A stretch of 64,000 nt of DNA, taken from an uncultured Clostridia bacterium. GTDB lineage: Bacteria; Bacillota; Clostridia; Oscillospirales; Oscillospiraceae. How positions within the stretch are numbered: the stretch's first letter is position 1; every line of letters starts with the position of its first letter. Made by a program: the position numbers and the translations under genes. The stretch is taken from NCBI GenBank assembly GCA_946187035.1, contig CAMHPQ010000001.1, positions 62,001 to 126,000 on the forward strand. The letters are read 5' to 3'. The notes beneath the pieces are model-generated. The model was not told where the DNA came from and did not search any database. It worked only from the letters and a program-made list of their open reading frames with translations. Of the stretch, positions 37,451-47,530 are shown piece by piece.

Positions 37451-39748
37451 ATGAAGAGCAGAATTCCGGAGCGCGGCTCGACCCATGTCTATAACGTTAG
37501 CAAGATCTCCAAGGAGGAGATCGACAGCATGGTGGAGCGCTGCGTCTATGAGCAGCCTCCCTTCTGCAATGCGGCCTGCCCGCTGAAGTTGGACACCCGC
37601 GCTCTGCTGAAAGCTGTTGCGGCGGGAAACTTCAAAAAAGCACTGCAGCTGTATGAAAAGATCGCCCCCTTCCCGCTGATTCTCTCCCAGGGCTGTGAGG
37701 CCCCCTGCGAGGCGAAATGCCGCCTGTGTGAGCGGGGCGACGGCATCGCCATCCGGGCGATAGAGTCCGCCGTGGCAAGATTCGGCGAGCAGTCAAAGCT
37801 GGGCGGCGTTTTTCGCAGCACCAAGAAGCAGAAAGCCGCCATCTTCGGCTCCGGTCTGTTCGTGCTGTTTCTCGCCGGCGAGCTGGAAAAGAAGATGTAC
37901 CCGGTCACGGTGTTCTGCGCCGAACCGGACGAGGAGATGTATTTGCGCGGCGCCGCGCCGTTTCTGGATGATGCAGCCTTCACCCTGGAGCTGAAGCGGC
38001 TGAAGCGGAAGGAGATCCGGTTCGTGTTTGGCTGTGAGATCACGGCGGAATTCTTTCGGCAGAAACGCGAGGAGTATCAGATCCTCGGCGCGTCGGAAGC
38101 AGCCGCAAAGACGTTCTTTCCAGTCGCTGAATGCACGCCGGACGTCATGCTCTATGAAAAAGAAAACCTGATCATGGGCAGCGGCAGCGGCGTGATGGAC
38201 ACTGCCTTCGGCGCGAAAAAGGCGGCGCTGACCGCGGATCGTCTGGCACAAAACCTCGATCCCCGCAACACCCGAGGCAGAGAGGGCGCCGTCGAAAGCA
38301 AATTATACACCGATCTCTCCCAGGCCGAGGCGCTCACACGGGTGCCGATCCCGCTGGAGGGCTATTCCCGGGATCAGGCCATGGAAGAGGCTAGGCGCTG
38401 TCTCCAGTGCCGCTGCGAGGAGTGCCTGAAAACCTGCGCCTATTTGCGGCATTACGGGAAGCACCCCGGCCTGCTGGCGCGGGAGATCTACAACAACACC
38501 CAGATCATCATGGGCGACCACCAGCTGAACAAGCCCATGAACTCCTGCGCCCTCTGCGGCCAGTGCACGGCGGTATGCCCCAACGGAATGGACATGGCCC
38601 GCGTCTGCCACATGGCCCGGGAGAACATGGTCGCCACAGACAAGATGGCCCTGGCGCCCCACGAGTTTGCGCTGCTGGACATGCTGTTTTCCAACGAGGA
38701 GGCATTCCTCTCCCGGCCCCAACCGGGGTTTGAGACCTGCAAGTATGTGTTCTTCCCCGGCTGTCAGGCCTCCGCCGTGGCGCCGGAGACGGTACGCGCA
38801 GCATGGGAGGATCTCTCCACGCGGCTGGAGGGCGGCGTGGCGCTCATGCTGGGCTGCTGCGGCGCCATTGCCGACTGGGCCGGGCGCAGGGAGATCTATG
38901 ACCATACGAAGGCATTTCTGGACGCAGAGCTCTCCAAGCTGGGCGATCCCATCGTGATTGCCGGCTGCCCCACCTGCGCAAAGCAGCTTCGGAGCCGCGA
39001 AAGCCTTGAAGTCATCGGCATTTGGGACATTCTCCTGCAGCTTGGTCTTCCAGAGGGCGCGAAGGGACTGGACCGCCCCGCCGCGCTCCACGACGCCTGC
39101 GGTGCCAGAGGCGACAGCGTAACCCAAAACGCGATCCGAAGTCTTGCAAAGCAGCTGGGCTGTGATCTGAAAGAGCCGAAAGACGCTCTGGACCGCGCTC
39201 CCTGCTGCGGCTATGGCGGTCTTGCCGGTTATGCGAATCCGGAGGTGGCCGCAGAGCTGACAGAGCAGTGTATCGAGCGCGGCGAGGGCCCCTGGATCAC
39301 CTACTGCATGGCTTGCCGGGATCGGTTTGCGCGGGCCGGCCAGGAAACACACCATCTGCTGGAACTGATTTACGGCAAGGACGCCCAAAACGCGCCGGAC
39401 ATCAGCGAAAAACGACGCAATCGCCGCGCGCTGAAGCGGGATCTGCTGCTGGAATACTGGAACGAGGAGACCAAGGGCATGGAGCCGGAATTCAAAATCA
39501 CATACACCCTGGAAGCCCGGGAGATGATGGATCAGCGCATGATCCTTACCGAGGACGTGGAGAACGTGCTACGCGCCATGCGTAAGACCGGCGAAGCAGT
39601 GCTGGACGGCGAAAGCGGCCTCATCATCGCAAGGGCGCGTCTCGGCAACACCACCTTCTGGGTGGGCTTCACGGAAGAAGGCGCGGATGCTTATATCGTG
39701 CACCGGGCGTACAGCCACCGGATGCAGGTGGTAAGGAGGCAGGGCTGA
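37451..39748 (+). CDS. Fe-S oxidoreductase with GltD-like N-terminus, 4Fe-4S motif and CCG domains (DVU_1558-like)
   Basis: CNAACPLKLDTRALLKAV, CALCGQCTAVCPNGMDMARVC, FFPGCQASAV..., CCGYGG. Confidence 0.85.
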   Translation: MKSRIPERGSTHVYNVSKISKEEIDSMVERCVYEQPPFCNAACPLKLDTRALLKAVAAGNFKKALQLYEKIAPFPLILSQGCEAPCEAKCRLCERGDGIAIRAIESAVARFGEQSKLGGVFRSTKKQKAAIFGSGLFVLFLAGELEKKMYPVTVFCAEPDEEMYLRGAAPFLDDAAFTLELKRLKRKEIRFVFGCEITAEFFRQKREEYQILGASEAAAKTFFPVAECTPDVMLYEKENLIMGSGSGVMDTAFGAKKAALTADRLAQNLDPRNTRGREGAVESKLYTDLSQAEALTRVPIPLEGYSRDQAMEEARRCLQCRCEECLKTCAYLRHYGKHPGLLAREIYNNTQIIMGDHQLNKPMNSCALCGQCTAVCPNGMDMARVCHMARENMVATDKMALAPHEFALLDMLFSNEEAFLSRPQPGFETCKYVFFPGCQASAVAPETVRAAWEDLSTRLEGGVALMLGCCGAIADWAGRREIYDHTKAFLDAELSKLGDPIVIAGCPTCAKQLRSRESLEVIGIWDILLQLGLPEGAKGLDRPAALHDACGARGDSVTQNAIRSLAKQLGCDLKEPKDALDRAPCCGYGGLAGYANPEVAAELTEQCIERGEGPWITYCMACRDRFARAGQETHHLLELIYGKDAQNAPDISEKRRNRRALKRDLLLEYWNEETKGMEPEFKITYTLEAREMMDQRMILTEDVENVLRAMRKTGEAVLDGESGLIIARARLGNTTFWVGFTEEGADAYIVHRAYSHRMQVVRRQG

Positions 39749-39966
39749 TGGACGAGAGAAGCTATTACACCATAGACCCCGAGGGCAAGCTCAAATGCCT
39801 GAAATGCGGCGTGCCGCTGGAAAAGGGCAAGGCGAAGTTCCTCTATCTGGACAACGGTTTTCCCGTGGAGCTGCCAGTCTGCCCCAAGTGCGGGTTTGTC
39901 TACGTGCCGGAGTCTCTGGCCCTCGGAAAGGTGCTCTCGGTCGAAAAGGCCCTGGAGGACAAATGA
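39748..39966 (+). CDS. Small CxxC redox/zinc-ribbon protein (DVU_1557-like)
   Basis: LKCLKCGVPLEKGKAKFLYLDNGFPVELPVCPKCGFVYVPE. Confidence 0.8.
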   Translation: MDERSYYTIDPEGKLKCLKCGVPLEKGKAKFLYLDNGFPVELPVCPKCGFVYVPESLALGKVLSVEKALEDK

Positions 39967-40463
39967 CGCGGCACCCCGGAGACACCAGACGTCTGATCGA
40001 TCTGGCTGATTTGCAGCCCGGCGCGAGAGTGCTGGATCTCGGCGCGGGCGACGGTGACGGCGTGCGGCTGCTGCGGAGTCTCGACTACGACGCAGCGGGC
40101 ATTGACCGAATCGCCGCAGAGGATGTGGAGCAGGGCGATCTGCTGCATACAACGTTTGCGTCAAACAGCTTCGACGCCGTGATGAGCGAGTGCACCTTCT
40201 TTCTCACCGGCGATGTGCCAGGCGCGATGCGAGAGAGCGCAAGAATTTTGAAAATCGGCGGCAAGCTGCTGCTGGCGGACATCTTTTTCGAAGACCCCGA
40301 GCCTCTGCTGGAGGCGGCGGGCTTCCGACTGATCCATAAGGAAGACTGGACAAAAGCATGGCGGGAGTATTATCTCCGCTCGATCTGGGAGGGCACGGCG
40401 GAAGTCTGCCCCGTCCCAAAGGGAAAGAGCACCTATTGGATGCTGATTGCGAGAAAGGACTGA
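39963..40463 (+). CDS. Class I SAM methyltransferase (DVU_1556-like)
   Basis: GARVLDLGAGDGDGVRLLRSLDYDAAGID...ARILKIGGKLLLADIF; ATGA overlap with upstream gene. Confidence 0.85.
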   Translation: MTRHPGDTRRLIDLADLQPGARVLDLGAGDGDGVRLLRSLDYDAAGIDRIAAEDVEQGDLLHTTFASNSFDAVMSECTFFLTGDVPGAMRESARILKIGGKLLLADIFFEDPEPLLEAAGFRLIHKEDWTKAWREYYLRSIWEGTAEVCPVPKGKSTYWMLIARKD

Positions 40464-40467
40464 TCAC

Positions 40468-40896
40468 ATGGAACTGATGGAACGGATCATGACGCACGCG
40501 CAAAGCGGCTATTTCTGCTCGCAGATCCTGATGAAGCTGCTGCTGGAGACCGTGGGTGAAGAGAACCCCGCGCTGGTGGGCGCGGCAGGCGGTCTCTGCG
40601 GCGGTGTGGGCTTCACCAGCAATACCTGCGGCTGTCTGACCGCCGGCGCCTGCATGATCTCCTATTTCACCGGCAAGCGCGAGCCGGACGGCGCGGATCA
40701 CCCTCTCCACCGGGAGGTTCTGGCGGAATTTGTGCGCCGGTTCACCGATTTCCTCACAGAGCGGTACGGCGGAACGGAGTGTATGTGCGTGCTGCATGGA
40801 GACTTCACCCAGCGCGGCAAGCACTGTCCGCAGATCATGGCCTTCACCTATGAGACGGTCATGGAGCTGTTGGACGAAAAGGATCTGCTGGAATGA
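40468..40896 (+). CDS. C-GCAxxG-C-C-type protein (DVU_1555-like)
   Basis: Regularly spaced Cys: FCSQIL...GGLCGGVGFTSNTCGCLTAGAC. Confidence 0.8.
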   Translation: MELMERIMTHAQSGYFCSQILMKLLLETVGEENPALVGAAGGLCGGVGFTSNTCGCLTAGACMISYFTGKREPDGADHPLHREVLAEFVRRFTDFLTERYGGTECMCVLHGDFTQRGKHCPQIMAFTYETVMELLDEKDLLE

Positions 40897-42065
40897 CCAT
40901 CACGCGGCTGGATGCGCTGATGCGTGAGCAGGAAGCCATGGCCTCGACCTCCAGAACGGAGATCGAGGCCATGCAGCTGAGAAAGCTCAATGTGCTATTG
41001 AAAAAAGAACACAACCGGCAGGGCTTCTACCGCAGCCTGCCGGAATCTTTGCGTTCTCTGGACGAGCTTTCAACGCTGCCGTTCACAACAGCAGAAGATC
41101 TGACAAAACACGGAAGCGGCTTGCTGCTGCTCTCCCAGAGCGCGGTGGAGCGCGTGATCACCGAGCGCACCAGCGGCACCACCGGAAACGCCAAACGGCT
41201 TTTCTACACCGCCGGCGATCTGGAGCGCACGATTCAGTTTTTCGCTGCAGGCCTTGGTGAGCTGATCTTTCCCGGAAGTGTCACGATGATCTGTTTCCCC
41301 TTCTCCGGCCCCAACGGTCTGGGTGACCTGATTGCGGAGGCGATTCAGCGCCTCGGGGCGAAATCGCTGCGCGTCGGCGTCGGGAATAGCTATGCTGAGC
41401 TTGCTGAGATCCTGGAGCAGGAGCGACCGGACACGTTTGTGGGCATGCCGGTGCCGCTTTTGAGCCTGCTGCGGGTCTGCGGCAGAGGGAGTCTCCGCCG
41501 CGCGCTCGTGAGCGGCGACGCCTGCCCCGAAGCGGTGCTGCGGTGCATCGAAGACCTGCTTGGCTCCAAACTCTTTCCGCACTATGGTTCCCGAGAGATG
41601 GCGCTCGGCGGTGCTGTCACTTGTCTCGCGCACGATGGCATGCATCTGCGGGAAAACCACGTGATCGCGGAGATCGTTTCTCCCGACGGCTCGCCGCTTC
41701 CGGAGGGCGAATGGGGCGAGCTGGTCATCACCACCATCGGCATGGAGGCCATGCCGCTCATCCGCTACCGCACCGGCGATCGGGCGCGCATTCTTCCGGG
41801 CGACTGCCCCTGCGGAAGTGCGATCCGAAGACTGGAGATCCGCTCCCGCCTGGACGCGACGGAATTTTTGGATCTGGAAAATGCCGTGTTCTCTCTCCCG
41901 TGGGTCGCGGACTATCGAGCCGCATGGAGGGCAGACGGGCTGCATCTGGAGGTGCTCACCTGCGGTGATCCGGAGGCGCTCCCGAATCTTGCAGCCGCAT
42001 GGTCATTCCGCCCCGTCCGACCGGAGGATCGTCCATTGATCCGCGGAAAGCGCGGCATCACATGA
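40893..42065 (+). CDS. AMP-dependent (phenylacetate-CoA ligase-like) CoA ligase, DVU_1553-like
   Basis: ITERTSGTTGNAKRLFYTAGDLERT...HYGSREMALGGAVTC...GEWGELVITTIGMEAMPLIRYRTGD. Confidence 0.87.
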   Translation: MTITRLDALMREQEAMASTSRTEIEAMQLRKLNVLLKKEHNRQGFYRSLPESLRSLDELSTLPFTTAEDLTKHGSGLLLLSQSAVERVITERTSGTTGNAKRLFYTAGDLERTIQFFAAGLGELIFPGSVTMICFPFSGPNGLGDLIAEAIQRLGAKSLRVGVGNSYAELAEILEQERPDTFVGMPVPLLSLLRVCGRGSLRRALVSGDACPEAVLRCIEDLLGSKLFPHYGSREMALGGAVTCLAHDGMHLRENHVIAEIVSPDGSPLPEGEWGELVITTIGMEAMPLIRYRTGDRARILPGDCPCGSAIRRLEIRSRLDATEFLDLENAVFSLPWVADYRAAWRADGLHLEVLTCGDPEALPNLAAAWSFRPVRPEDRPLIRGKRGIT

Positions 42066-42335
42066 AATCGTATCCGAATCCCAGGACTCCCCAAATCAAC
42101 AGATATAATAAGAATCCACCTGCTTAGCCGGTGGTTTTTCTTATGAGCCTAAAAGGCTCTGTTACTAGCAGCGCCTAAAGGCGCTTTTATACGGCCTGAC
42201 ACCTGCGAGGGGATTGTTACTTGCTAAGACAGAAGCGTAAAACTGGCAGAGCTTAAATATTACTTGCTTTCGAAAGATACCGGCACGGCCTCCTTCCATT
42301 ATAATGGGAAATACCATATATAAGGAGGTATTCCC

Positions 42336-43490
42336 ATGAGCACCATTTTCACCGAAGCCCAGAAAGCCAGCATTGCCAACCAATACTGGAACGGCGTATC
42401 CGTAAAGGCCCTTTGTGCGAAGTATCAAGTTCCCCGCAGCACGCTCTACACGTGGTTGAAACCGTATCAGAATGTTTATGCAAGCAAATTTGCTTCGGGA
42501 ACGGTCGCAACCCAGAAAGCCTACAGCGATCTTAAGCGGAAGTTTGAACGGACAGCCCAGGTTTTGCAGGCGATTTCCGATTCAGGGTTTATTTCCAAGG
42601 TGCCCTTGGAGGAGAGAATCACTGTTTTTGAACAGCTCAGCAAGCAGTACAGCGCTAATGTCTTGGTGGAGGCTCTTTCTATCTCCAAAAGCACCTATCA
42701 TAGTCTAATCAAAAAGAAACATAAGTCGAATTATCACCAAAATCGGCACAATGAGTTGGCCGCCATGGTTCGCAGAGTATTTGACGAAAGTGACCAATGC
42801 TATGGTTCGGACAAGATCCTTTCTGTGCTTCATTCCCGGGGTATACGAGTGTCGAAAAGATATGTTTTGAAACTCATGCGCGAAATGGGTCTTGTAAGCG
42901 TCACGCAAAATGCAAAAAAGAATTACCGGGCTTTTGCAAAAAAGAAGGACATCGTGAAACGACAATTCAATATCTCTCGCCCGAATGAGGTGTGGGTCAG
43001 CGATTGTTCGCAGTTCATGGTAAAAGGTATTTACTATTATATCTGCGTAATCATTGATCTGTTTTCTCGTAAGGTCGTGGCATATAAGATTTCTCCAAAT
43101 TGTACTGCGCGTCTCATTACTGCCACTTTCAAAATGGCATTTGAAGATCGAGCCAGGCCATCCGGTTTGATCTTCCACAGCGATCAGGGAACGCAGTACA
43201 CATCCAACGCATTCCGCCGCCTGCTTGCTGACCTGAATGTCCGGCAGTCGTTTTCCAGACCGGGCACCCCAAACGACAACGCTGTAAGCGAGGCTTTTTT
43301 CTCTATTTTGAAAAAAGAAGAGCTATATAGAAAGGATTACCGTTCTGAGCGTGATTTTAGGCAAAGTGTTGGAAAGTTTATCGTAAAGTACAACACCGAG
43401 CGTCCTCACAGATTCAACAAAAATCAGTCTCCGGATACAGCCGAAAAGGTGTATTGGGAAGCTGCATCCGATCTGGAAAAATCCAAATAA
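42336..43490 (+). mobile_element. IS3-family transposase (single fused ORF)
   Basis: N-terminal HTH and rve domain with DDE residues (VSDCSQF, FHSDQGTQYTS, NDNAVSEAFFSILKKEE). Confidence 0.92.
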
Positions 43491-43585
43491 AAAGTTCAGA
43501 TTACATACTTTTCGCCGTTTAGTTATCACGTTTTGCAAAGTATGGTTTTTTCAACCTGGACATACCGAAAAATGTCAGAATGCCC

Positions 43586-43610
43586 AAAAGCCTTGGTTTT
43601 CAAGGCTTTT
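43586..43610. terminator. Perfect hairpin terminator
   Basis: AAAAGCCTTG-GTTTT-CAAGGCTTTT. Confidence 0.75.
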
Positions 43611-43689
43611 TGGCATAAAAAGAGGGAGCCGAACTGAATCAGTCCAAATAAACTGTTCACAATTTCGGCTCCACTCCGATTTCACACAA

Positions 43690-44610
43690 TCACTTTTTTA
43701 TAGGTGCGTTCATTATCATTGCGCTTCCCATATGGTTTTCAACAATCTTCACAGCATTCGATATAGAGAATGTGTGCATATAAGTATGATGGATTGTCAG
43801 AACACAATCTTGCAAGTCTTTACACCCATCGATTTCCTTCTTTTCAAGTTCTTCCAATGGAACAACAGCTATACCGAGGTCCTTACATTCATTGATGTGG
43901 ATATGCTTGGCATGAGTGAAGGTTTCTTTATAGCTTCCAAGTTTTTCGACTATCTTCTTCGCATCATCTTCAGGCTTTACATGCCCCGACAACATATTAG
44001 AGCATAACCATTGTATGACCATTTTATCAGACCAATCAATAGCTTTCTGACAGTCGCCTAAAAAAGTTGGATGATACTTGGAAATAATGACTTGCCATAG
44101 CGGCGCTGAAGAGGGTTCTGCTTTAATACTATTGATAGCATTTTGAAACTCCTCTATTACGCCAGCGCAAGACATACCTCCAAACTGAGGATCAATGGGA
44201 CCAATATTTGACTGTTTTCCCATAACTATCTCTTTGCAGGACAATGCAATCATTGTTCCAGCAGACATAGCCATTTGAGGTATAAATGCTCTAATATCAT
44301 TCCCAAAAACTGCACGTAGATAATGGACAATTGATTCTGTTGCCGCTGTATTCCCGCCCGGTGTGTGCAGAATTAGATCCAACCCTTTTGTCTTATCCAA
44401 TCCATACACAGCTTGCATAAGAGCATTTTTATCATTGTCATCAATAGATACATTCTCATTAGGCTTCTGCAAGAATCCAGAATAGTAAGCGATGACATTG
44501 CGCCCAGTGTATTTATTCATGCTCGCAAGGTATTTTCGCCGAATAGTATCTAGCGGGTTTTCAACTCTCATTCCCTGAATTTCGTTCAAAACTTGTCCCC
44601 AGTTAGGCAT
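43690..44610 (-). CDS. ClpP/SppA-fold serine protease (SDH-proteinase-like)
   Basis: LDLILHTPGGNTAATESIVHYLRAVFGNDIRAFIPQMAMSAGTMIALSCKEIVMGKQSNIGPIDPQ. Confidence 0.82.
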   Translation of the reverse strand: MPNWGQVLNEIQGMRVENPLDTIRRKYLASMNKYTGRNVIAYYSGFLQKPNENVSIDDNDKNALMQAVYGLDKTKGLDLILHTPGGNTAATESIVHYLRAVFGNDIRAFIPQMAMSAGTMIALSCKEIVMGKQSNIGPIDPQFGGMSCAGVIEEFQNAINSIKAEPSSAPLWQVIISKYHPTFLGDCQKAIDWSDKMVIQWLCSNMLSGHVKPEDDAKKIVEKLGSYKETFTHAKHIHINECKDLGIAVVPLEELEKKEIDGCKDLQDCVLTIHHTYMHTFSISNAVKIVENHMGSAMIMNAPIKK

Positions 44611-44842
44611 CTACGATAACCTCCATTACATTCACACGGTAATACCAATATTTTTATTATTAATGATAACTCACAACAACCTCAGCGTCTGGTCTATGAT
44701 CCACAGCTATTCCACATAATTATATCCTCAGTGCCGATGATTGGCAAGCAATATCTGTGCGCAACATGATATCAAACAGATGTGGTATTTGACTCGTCCT
44801 TGTGAACAGGAGTGCACGAAAGATTATTACTGATCAATCATA

Positions 44843-45940
44843 TCAATCATACTCATGCTCCACCCAGTACTCCTCGGCCTCATCGTAGTCGAAGAAATCA
44901 TCGTAATGATCATCATAGAAATCATCCGGGTTTGAATAGTCCGATGCACCGTACAGATCCCTGGAGTTACGTATCTTCCAACCAGAATAGTAGTATGAGC
45001 TGCTGGGTGTTGGAGTACTTGTGGGTACATTTGTATCCGTTGAGGATTGCCAGGAAGCGCTGCGCGGATCGATACCGAAAGGCGACTTGGTATGGTCTTC
45101 GATCGCAACGACCTTCCCCCCATTGCACCAGGCTGTGAAAAGCAGATAATCCATGGTGTTATAATAATTATAGGCAGTGACCGTGACTTCTCTCCCGTCT
45201 ATCTGCATCTGCTTTTTCCCGTGATACGAGTCTGCTGCCCCCATGCAAGTCAAATCGAGATCGTCTTCCGGCATCCCCACATATGGAAGCCCGACCGAAT
45301 AGTCCTCCGCTGTTTTAAAATAGATGGAAAGATGATCGACCAGCAAAAGATATGCCAACGCTGATGAAAGATCGACGTCCCGTACTGTGTCGTAATCGAT
45401 CTCACGGGCGTACATCATTGCATCTACATATTTCTTTTCATCTGCATATGCCCGCTGCGCATAGCACAGATTGAGAAGATCCTTTGAGCCACGCTGTTTG
45501 ATCAGGATTCCGGCTTTCTTAAAATGCTGAGCCGCTTCAAGTTCATCGCAGCCTTTGGGATTATTCCACAGCGCATCAAGGCCCTTTTTCATCTGATACT
45601 GTCCGTACTTGTGATTCGCAAAGGCAAAGACGATCACAATAACGAGAAACCACGCCAGTACGCGTGCAATGGTCTTATTTCGACGATCAGCACGTTCATC
45701 GTGATACACCGGCTCGGTGTCGACTGTCTCCTCCTCTGCAGATGTAGAAGGTTGGGTGGTCTTTGCCTCCGATGTCTTCGAAGATTGGCTCCGCCGACTG
45801 CGCCCCGTGAAAACAGGCCCGAATTCTTCTTTGCCCATGATATCTTCGTAAATCTGATGTTCAATCAGATCATCAGCAAAAGAATGACTTCGATCACTGT
45901 CCCAATCAAAAGATGACACTCGGCTCACCTCCTCCGGCAC
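44843..45940 (-). CDS. Hypothetical single-TM protein with acidic C-terminus
   Basis: Long ORF; TM segment IARVLAWFLVIVIVFAFANH. Confidence 0.65.
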   Translation of the reverse strand: MPEEVSRVSSFDWDSDRSHSFADDLIEHQIYEDIMGKEEFGPVFTGRSRRSQSSKTSEAKTTQPSTSAEEETVDTEPVYHDERADRRNKTIARVLAWFLVIVIVFAFANHKYGQYQMKKGLDALWNNPKGCDELEAAQHFKKAGILIKQRGSKDLLNLCYAQRAYADEKKYVDAMMYAREIDYDTVRDVDLSSALAYLLLVDHLSIYFKTAEDYSVGLPYVGMPEDDLDLTCMGAADSYHGKKQMQIDGREVTVTAYNYYNTMDYLLFTAWCNGGKVVAIEDHTKSPFGIDPRSASWQSSTDTNVPTSTPTPSSSYYYSGWKIRNSRDLYGASDYSNPDDFYDDHYDDFFDYDEAEEYWVEHEYD

Positions 45941-45975
45941 ACAAGAATTGATTTCTCCGGTTCCACAGATACGAA

Positions 45976-46365
45976 CTATTTCAGGCTGGCCTTGATGAGC
46001 CCGATGATGGATAAGTCAGCTGGAAGCCAGTCGACGCTGTCAAGCTTCTCAACTTCCAGCCAGCGCGCCGCTTCATGTTCTTTCAGCACAGGTGTTCCGT
46101 CTGCGATCGTGCACCAGAAACACTGCATGCTGAGGTGAAATGTTGGGTAATCATACTCGATCGTAGTTAGATAATCTCCAACCGCAATCTCCGTATCAAG
46201 TTCTTCTCTAATCTCCCGCACAAGCGCCTGTTGCGGAGTTTCGCCCGGTTCAATCTTCCCGCCTGGGAACTCCCAACCATCCTTAAAATCGCCATATCCG
46301 CGCTGTGTCGCAAAGATCTTATCCCCGTCACGGATGATAGCGGCTACCACTTTTATTGTTCTCAT
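45976..46365 (-). CDS. NUDIX (MutT-like) hydrolase
   Basis: Nudix box GGKIEPGETPQQALVREIREEL. Confidence 0.92.
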   Translation of the reverse strand: MRTIKVVAAIIRDGDKIFATQRGYGDFKDGWEFPGGKIEPGETPQQALVREIREELDTEIAVGDYLTTIEYDYPTFHLSMQCFWCTIADGTPVLKEHEAARWLEVEKLDSVDWLPADLSIIGLIKASLK

Positions 46366-46423
46366 GTTTTCACCCTTAACACGAAAGCTCGATACCGTAA
46401 CGTTCATGCTATTGTTCATGCTA

Positions 46424-47371
46424 TTAATCCTTTTGAGAAGATACCTTCTGTCTTGTTCTTGAGCTAAACCATTTTATACACTCAGGATTATATATCTCCT
46501 CCCACGCTTTTTTGTACTCAATATAAGCTTCTTCAGCTTCCTTTTTGTTTTTATGGAGCATTTTACGGGTGTCTTCCAGCATAACACAATGTACAATTGA
46601 ACCTTCGCTTTTATATATAAACGTTCCTTCTTTTTCATTAAAAGGATATTTTTTCACAACACTTTCAAACATTGTTGCGCTATTCTCTAAAGGATTATTC
46701 ACCTCAAGCCAGAATTGATAATATATTAACAGCAAGACATACACATATTCTGCAAGACTATATACTAAAGATAAGGACGGCACGCCATGATTAATCATAT
46801 TTATTTCTTCAATAATTTCTTGGTACTCTTGCTTCATTGCTGAATTATGACGAAAATGCGGTTTATTCTTTATCTGAATTAGATCGAAACAAAATGATCC
46901 TTTCCCATCTCCAACACTTACAGGAATGTGACCGTGTTGAGAAAAATCTCTCATTTTTGATAAGAATCTAAATGAAAAAACGCTATCATATTTTTCAGAT
47001 GCAAATTTTTTCCATCGCTTATACTCATCAGCATCTGGAAAACTTATCTTGAAGCAGTTCTCCATTGCATCACATAGTGATTTTCCAGACGAAAGAATAT
47101 TTGTAACCAGAGCGTTGATAGCATAAAAATCGCGTTCATAGTCAACAACAGGACTACTTTTACACACTGTGGTTCCGTTCGCATAAAGTGTATACTCTTT
47201 ATGAAGTGCATTTAAATTAAAACGTAACATCCCATACAGATGTTGGATTTCCTGTACTTCTCTAGTAAGCTCGACATGGTATTCTATTATATCCAAGTCA
47301 TACTGTTCCAAATCCACAAAGTTTGGAATATCAGCATCTACACTTAAAGGGATGAATCTTTCTGTGTCCAT
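46424..47371 (-). CDS. HEPN-like protein (Cthe_2314-type)
   Basis: Helical protein with R-x4-H motif (RDFSQH). Confidence 0.6.
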   Translation of the reverse strand: MDTERFIPLSVDADIPNFVDLEQYDLDIIEYHVELTREVQEIQHLYGMLRFNLNALHKEYTLYANGTTVCKSSPVVDYERDFYAINALVTNILSSGKSLCDAMENCFKISFPDADEYKRWKKFASEKYDSVFSFRFLSKMRDFSQHGHIPVSVGDGKGSFCFDLIQIKNKPHFRHNSAMKQEYQEIIEEINMINHGVPSLSLVYSLAEYVYVLLLIYYQFWLEVNNPLENSATMFESVVKKYPFNEKEGTFIYKSEGSIVHCVMLEDTRKMLHKNKKEAEEAYIEYKKAWEEIYNPECIKWFSSRTRQKVSSQKD

Positions 47372-47530
47372 GGTTTTCTCCTAATTGGATTGATATATCA
47401 CAACGTCCTAATATCAATAATCTCCCAATCCTTAAAGATGGCAGTATTGCTATCATAGGTATCGCCAGTTAGACTTGAATTTTCTAAAGCTATACAACTC
47501 CAGATGCGACAAGATCATTGCTTCTTCTCC

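Noticed and set aside
34480-37452. 990-aa minus-strand ORF opposite the Mop-like hydroxylase
   Set aside because: Shadow ORF of a GC-rich gene; the plus-strand protein has clear 2Fe-2S motifs, while the minus product is low-complexity with no recognisable domain
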